From NCBI RefSeq assembly GCF_021653975.1, contig NZ_JAJKFK010000001.1, positions 620,001 through 684,000 of the forward strand: a stretch of DNA of 64,000 bases, given 5' to 3'. This stretch comes from Amycolatopsis sp. GM8. Its GTDB lineage: Bacteria > Actinomycetota > Actinomycetes > Mycobacteriales > Pseudonocardiaceae. Numbering within the stretch: position 1 is the first letter of the stretch; every line of letters starts with the position of its first letter. A program made the translations under genes and the position numbers. Below are positions 60,176 to 64,000 of this stretch, in pieces. A model generated the notes under the pieces. The model did not search any database, was not told where the DNA came from, and saw only the letters and a program-made list of their open reading frames with translations.

Positions 60176-61144
60176 ATGGCCCTCAAACTGATCGTCACCG
60201 GCGGCGCCGGGTACGTCGGCAGCGTCTGCGCGGCCAAGCTCCTCGAAGCCGGGCACCAGGTCGTCGTGGTGGACGACCTGTCGACCGGGCACGCCGACGC
60301 CGTGCCTGAGGGCGCCCGGTTCGTCGAGGGCGACGCCGCCGACACGACCGCTTCGCTGCTGGGCGAAGGCTTCGACGGCGTGCTGCATTTCGCCGCCAAG
60401 TCGCTGGTCGGCGAGTCCATGAGCGACCCGGGGAAGTACTGGCGCGGCAACGTGTTCACCGCGATCCGGCTGCTCGACGCGATGCGTGAGCACGGCACCC
60501 CCCGGCTGGTGTTCTCCTCGACCGCCGCGACCTATGGCGAGCCGGAAAGCTCGCCGATCCCCGAGACGGCGCCCACCCGGCCGACCAACACCTACGGCGC
60601 GACCAAGCTGGCGATCGACCACGCCATCACCAGTTACGCCCGCGCGCACGGGCTCGCCGCGGTGAGCCTGCGGTATTTCAATGTCGCGGGCGCATACGGC
60701 CGGTTCGGCGAGCGGCACGCCACCGAGACCCACCTGATCCCGCTCGTGCTGCAGGTCGCCACCGGGGACCGGGAGCGGGTGCAGATCTTCGGCGAGGACT
60801 ACCCCACCGACGACGGCACTGCGGTCCGCGACTACATCCACGTCGCCGACCTGGCCGACGCGCACCTGCTGGCGGTGCAGCACGCCGCCGCCGGTGAGCA
60901 CCGCATCTACAACCTGGGCAACGGCACCGGGTTCTCGGTGCGGCAGGTGATCGAGACCTGCCGGACGGTCACCGGGCACGAGATCCCCGCCGCCGCCGCG
61001 CCGCGCCGCGCCGGTGACCCGGCCGTCCTCGTCGCCGCCAGCGACCGGGCCCGCGAGGAGCTCGGCTGGAAGCCCGAGCGCGCCGATCTGCACGGCATCG
61101 TCAGTGACGCCTGGCGCTTCACCCAGGAACGACGCGAAGCCTGA
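60176..61144 (+). CDS. galE: UDP-glucose 4-epimerase
   Basis: A 322-residue extended SDR. The NAD motif TGGAGYVGS is at residues 8-16, the active site is in SSTAATYG and [11 protein letters not shown] (Y-x3-K), and ARTP-like C-terminal parts are conserved. It interconverts UDP-galactose and UDP-glucose and completes the Leloir step after galK. The ATG at 60176 is the clear start; longer frames upstream overlap galK antisense. Its 3' end ([12 protein letters not shown]) is copied several times just downstream. Confidence 0.93.
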   Translation: MALKLIVTGGAGYVGSVCAAKLLEAGHQVVVVDDLSTGHADAVPEGARFVEGDAADTTASLLGEGFDGVLHFAAKSLVGESMSDPGKYWRGNVFTAIRLLDAMREHGTPRLVFSSTAATYGEPESSPIPETAPTRPTNTYGATKLAIDHAITSYARAHGLAAVSLRYFNVAGAYGRFGERHATETHLIPLVLQVATGDRERVQIFGEDYPTDDGTAVRDYIHVADLADAHLLAVQHAAAGEHRIYNLGNGTGFSVRQVIETCRTVTGHEIPAAAAPRRAGDPAVLVAASDRAREELGWKPERADLHGIVSDAWRFTQERREA

Positions 61145-61910
61145 CGCGGCGCTCCGGCGCGCGAGCAGGGCGATATCGGGTGTAGTGGTGTGGGCTAGGC
61201 CATGCTCGCCGTCGGGAACTGCGCCTACGAGGGGTTTGGGCGGAAGCCTGAACTCGCGCATCTGCAGGACACCGTGACTGACGCCTGGTGGTTCACGCAG
61301 GAACGGCGCATAGCCTGAGGCGGCACTCCGACGCGCGAGCCGGGCGGTAACCGGGTCCGCAGCGCGGGCAAGGCCGTGCTCGCCACCGCCAACTGGGTCC
61401 GCCAGAGGTCCGGGTGGAACCGCGAACGCACGGATCTTTGCCCAAGAACCGCACGAAGCCGAGGCAGCACTCCATTGCACGAGCCGGGCGATGACGGGGT
61501 CCGCCAGGGGCTCGGGTGGAAGCGCGAACGCGCGCCTCGGCGCGACATCGTGAGTGGCGCCTCGTGCTTCACCCGGGAACGGCGCGAAGTGTGAGGCGAC
61601 GGTTCGGCGCGCGAGCCGGGCGGGAGCGGGCTTCACGGCGTGGGCCATGGCGGTGGCCCTGGCCCGCTCGCCGCCAGTGGGCGGGTCCGCGGAGAGCCTC
61701 GGTGGGTGGCCGAGGGTGTGGATCTGCGGGGCAACGTCAGCGACGCCTCGCGATTTGGGCAAGAAGCGTGCCGCGCGGAGGAGTCGGCGAGCGCGCGTCG
61801 CGGCGCGGGCTCCGTTGGTGTCCCGGTGGCAGCCAGCGGCCGCAAGGAGCTTGGCGCGGAGCCGGAGCACGCGGACCTGGACACCACTGTGAGCGGCACC
61901 TGGGATCGGC
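61145..61910. repeat. about five decayed tandem copies of the galE 3' end
   Basis: The last 110-130 bases of galE plus about 50 bases of downstream DNA are repeated rightward. Copy 2 ends at a TGA at 61316-61318 and still reads GRKPELAHLQDTVTDAWWF then TQERRIA. Copy 3 (to about 61460) has an internal deletion. Copy 4 ends at TGA 61592-61594 and reads LGWKRERAPRRDIVSGASCF then TRERREV. Copy 5 (to about 61768) reads VDLRGNVSDASRFGQEA. Copy 6 (about 61826-61910) reads VAASGRKELGAEPEHADL. The spacer GGCGCGCGAGCCGGGCG recurs between them. No start codons or full genes remain. Confidence 0.88.
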
Positions 61911-61959
61911 GCCCGGTTGGAGGCTGGGCGGCGGCGCACAAAACGCACTATCGCCAGCT

Positions 61960-63027
61960 TCACGGCGCAGGCACCCACAACGCGTCCAGGTGGTCGGTCT
62001 TGCCGAGACCGCGGATCCGGTCGGGATGGACGCCTCGGCTCAGGCAGGTGGAGAGCAGCGCGGCCAGGGTGTGACCCGGGTTGGCTTCCCGGGCGTTGTC
62101 CACGGCAAGCCCGGCCAGAGCGCCTTCGCCGCGCTGGTACGCCGAGTAGCACAGCAGCGCCGCCGGTTCCGCCCGTTCCGGCGCCGGGGTGCGGCGGACC
62201 AGTTCCAGCCACAACCGTTCCGCGTCGAGGCAGGTGTGCTCGACGAGCGGCAGCGCGAGGCAGGTGTCACGGATCGGCGTCTGGGAAAGCGCCAGCGCGA
62301 GACCGACCACCTGATTGTCCGAAAAGGACAATTCTCGCCGGCGCATCCTGTTCAGCGCGACGCGGACGACCTCGAACCCTTCCCTCACCAGAAGTTCGTC
62401 GTCGGTAAAGGAACTCAGCACGTCCGTCGCCGCGGTGAGCAGCTTGGCACGCCGGGCGAGCGCCGGAGCATCGTCCGGGACCAGCAGGCGTGCGAGTTCC
62501 TCGCGGCTGCCGAACGTGACCTGGCCGGCCGCCGTGAAGGCGGTGGCGGTCACCGTGCTGGTGTCGTCGGGCAGCACGCCGCACTGGCCGTCGTCATAGG
62601 CGGCCCACCGCGCGCCCTTGCGGATTTCCTGCGCCCACAAGGGATACGGCACCTGCCACCCCACCCCGGCCAACGCCTCGCGCAGCCGATCGACCAGCTG
62701 CCGGTGTGGCGGGCCCGACGAGGGCGGCGGATGCGCCGGGTTCCGTCCGATGAGGACGATGACGACCGTCCCGACATGATGATCCAGGAGGAGGGGTAGC
62801 AGCGTCTGCACGGCCTCGTTCTCGTGCTCTGCCGTCGGCAGGCCGCCACGCACGACGGGTCCGACCCGGCTGCCGCCGGGACCGCCGAGCCCGAGCAGAA
62901 CTATCGAGTCCGCGGGCCGGAACCCCAAGAGGGGCGGCACAGCCGCGATGAGCTGGGCGGGATCGCTGAGACTGACGCCGACCCCGCCGCCAGGGAGGAT
63001 CTTCGTGGTGGTGGTCACGGACTCCAC
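61960..63027 (-). CDS. DUF4192 domain protein
   Basis: A 355-residue protein of the actinobacterial DUF4192 family. Its N-terminus SLSDPAQLIAAVPPLLGFRPADSIVLLGL is the family hallmark (about 20-48). WAAYDDGQCGVLPDD lies in the middle, and the C-terminal third holds RTPAPERAEPAALLCYSAYQRGEGALAG, typical of the family. Function unknown. It converges on the decayed galE copies and is divergent from the next gene. Confidence 0.88.
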   Translation of the reverse strand: MESVTTTTKILPGGGVGVSLSDPAQLIAAVPPLLGFRPADSIVLLGLGGPGGSRVGPVVRGGLPTAEHENEAVQTLLPLLLDHHVGTVVIVLIGRNPAHPPPSSGPPHRQLVDRLREALAGVGWQVPYPLWAQEIRKGARWAAYDDGQCGVLPDDTSTVTATAFTAAGQVTFGSREELARLLVPDDAPALARRAKLLTAATDVLSSFTDDELLVREGFEVVRVALNRMRRRELSFSDNQVVGLALALSQTPIRDTCLALPLVEHTCLDAERLWLELVRRTPAPERAEPAALLCYSAYQRGEGALAGLAVDNAREANPGHTLAALLSTCLSRGVHPDRIRGLGKTDHLDALWVPAP

Positions 63028-63071
63028 GATGACGGATCAGGGCACCGCGGCGGGAGGAAAGGTTCGCGGGC

Positions 63072-63114
63072 TGTGGACAACCGGGGTGTTGTGGACAACT
63101 CGGGCAGGTCCACA
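63072..63114. promoter_or_regulatory. cluster of DnaA-box-like 9-mers
   Basis: TGTGGACAA, the complement of the actinobacterial DnaA box TTGTCCACA, occurs exactly at 63072-63080 and 63090-63098, with a 7-of-9 match (AGGTCCACA) at 63106-63114 in the opposite orientation. They lie in the divergent gap between the DUF4192 gene and the next gene. No dnaA, gyrB or AT-rich unwinding region is seen, so this is unlikely to be the chromosome origin. Confidence 0.4.
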
Positions 63115-63212
63115 AAGGACAGGTTGCCTCCACCCCTGGGTTGAGGCAGGGTCAACCCGGAAGCCACCCGCCTGCCGATGCGCCGACCCCGCCGGGCGAA
63201 GAGACTGAATCC

Positions 63213-63710
63213 ATGGAGATCTTGCTCTACATCGTGATCGCCGCCTTTGTCGTCTGGCGGGTCGTGTACCGGCAACTGCGCGGCAGCATGATCACCGTGC
63301 GCGGACTGGTGCTGTTCCCCGGCATCCTGCTGGTGCTGGGCGTCGTCAACAGCGCCCGCGCGCTGCCCGGCGCGTCCGGCGGCGAGCTCGGACTGCTCGC
63401 GATCGACCTGGTAATCCTGGTCGTGCTCGGCATCGCCCGCGCCTCGAGCACCCGGTTGAGCACCCGCGACGGATACGCCTTCCAGAAGGGCACCACGGTG
63501 ACCCTGGTGCTCTGGCTGGTGACGATCGCGGTCCGGATCGGGTTCGGCGTCGCCGGCACGAAGATGGGACTCGCGGGCCCGCTCACGTCGTCGTCGATCC
63601 TGCTCTCGCTGGGCTTGAGCATCGGCGTCCAGAACGCGCTCGTCTACAGCCGGGCACGCCGCCGCCAGCTCCCGATCGCCGCGAACAGGACAGAGATCGC
63701 CCGGGACTGA
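63213..63710 (+). CDS. CcdC-like (DUF1453) membrane protein
   Basis: A 165-residue integral membrane protein with about four helices (about 3-20, 29-48, 60-76, 92-112 and possibly 122-142). The family feature is an N-terminal helix followed by WRVVYRQLRGSMITVRGL, and RASSTRLSTRDGYAFQKGT in the middle. DUF1453 proteins are related to CcdC; function not known. ATG at 63213. It is followed closely by the next membrane-protein gene. Confidence 0.75.
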   Translation: MEILLYIVIAAFVVWRVVYRQLRGSMITVRGLVLFPGILLVLGVVNSARALPGASGGELGLLAIDLVILVVLGIARASSTRLSTRDGYAFQKGTTVTLVLWLVTIAVRIGFGVAGTKMGLAGPLTSSSILLSLGLSIGVQNALVYSRARRRQLPIAANRTEIARD

Positions 63711-63725
63711 GGCATCCTGAACGGC

Positions 63726-64000
63726 ATGACCTTCGGCATCAGGCGGGAACGGTTCTCGCTGGGGCTGGACTCGCTGCGCTGGCTGCTCGTGTTCATCCCG
63801 CTGGTGAGCATGATCCCCCGGTACACGGTGTGGACCTGGCCGATCGCCGTCGTGGCGCTGGTCGCGTCGGTGCCGATACTGTGGCTGCCGCTCCGGCCCG
63901 CCTGGCTCTTGCCCACCGGCCTGTTCGTCCTGGCGGCCGCCAGCGGCGCACTGTGGGTGCTGCGCCCGGAAAGCCTCATCTCGGTGATCGTGTTCTCGAC
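63726..64000 (+). CDS. membrane protein, N-terminal part (cut by window end)
   Basis: An ATG at 63726, 15 bases after the preceding stop, opens a frame that runs off the window (91 residues seen). It shows a short charged N-terminus then at least three hydrophobic helices (LRWLLVFIPLVSMIPR, WPIAVVALVASVPILWLPL, LLPTGLFVLAAASGALWVL). Such an N-terminus often precedes a sensor histidine kinase in actinobacteria, but nothing here proves it. Confidence 0.65.
   Translation, partial: MTFGIRRERFSLGLDSLRWLLVFIPLVSMIPRYTVWTWPIAVVALVASVPILWLPLRPAWLLPTGLFVLAAASGALWVLRPESLISVIVFS

Noticed and set aside
59984-62212. A 742-codon minus-strand frame with repeated peptides of the type RRSAASGF
   Set aside because: It is antisense to galE and its decayed copies; the repeats in the peptide simply mirror the DNA repeats, and the DUF4192 gene occupies the right end in another frame.
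63060-63120. Chromosome replication origin
   Set aside because: Only three DnaA-like boxes, no AT-rich segment and none of the usual neighbours (dnaA, dnaN, gyrB).

Overview
The window looks like chromosomal DNA of a high-GC actinomycete, most likely a member of the Pseudonocardiaceae such as Amycolatopsis (inference). The grounds are the very high GC, the dense operons joined by ATGA, GTGA or TGATG overlaps, frequent GTG starts, a complete mce4-type sterol importer next to fadE26/fadE27/fadD17 homologues, and a mycofactocin cluster whose precursor ends in IDGMCGVY. No tRNA, rRNA, transposase, phage gene or CRISPR array was found.

Layout. 1-6213: an MBL-fold hydrolase, a DUF427 protein and a tight minus-strand operon. 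The operon encodes a cupin, a zinc-ribbon membrane protein, a second protein related to it, a small membrane protein and an asparagine-synthetase-like enzyme. The two related proteins look TOPRIM-like, resembling topoisomerase VI subunit A. This operon matches no system I know and is the best candidate for something undescribed. 6312-9789: a LigD-like phosphoesterase fused to a ligase domain without its catalytic lysine, a membrane protein, a cold-shock protein and a PucR-type regulator. 10102-12885: a two-subunit isoquinoline-1-oxidoreductase-type molybdenum hydroxylase. 13141-14352: an AT-richer pentapeptide-repeat membrane protein, probably acquired.

14404-27677 is a mycofactocin locus. 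Reading in the direction of transcription (leftwards) it holds mftA, mftB, mftC, two FadH/OYE-type flavoenzymes, EtfA, FixC, FixX, EtfB, an SDR, mftF, mftE and an NDMA-dependent alcohol dehydrogenase; mftR is divergent. The peptide-derived redox cofactor would be made by MftA/B/C/E/F and serve the SDR and alcohol dehydrogenase. The ETF/FixCX module probably passes electrons to quinone. No mftD is present.

27709-36465: a methyltransferase, two large hairpin elements, a Nudix-NYN fusion, a ROK kinase, a CxxCxxC-like protein, an ArsA-type ATPase, SRPBCC proteins, a phosphoesterase and a FadD15-type acyl-CoA ligase; the ArsA, SRPBCC and ligase genes resemble Mycobacterium tuberculosis Rv2184c-Rv2187. 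36484-53421 is the sterol region: yrbE4A-B, mce4A-F and two Mce-associated proteins, preceded by hsd4A, an aldehyde dehydrogenase and an extra SDR, with fdxD and the divergent fadE26-fadE27-fadD17. A perfect KstR-type operator lies between fdxD and fadE26, and a weaker one lies in front of hsd4A.

53405-57291 pairs a GNAT/NDP-forming acyl-CoA synthetase fusion (Pat-like protein acetyltransferase) with an AcuC-type deacetylase. An IdeR/DtxR regulator follows. galK and galE follow, flanked by unusual repeats: two degenerate short-period arrays upstream of galK and, downstream of galE, about five decayed copies of the galE 3' end. The window closes with a DUF4192 protein, a CcdC-like membrane protein and the start of another membrane protein.
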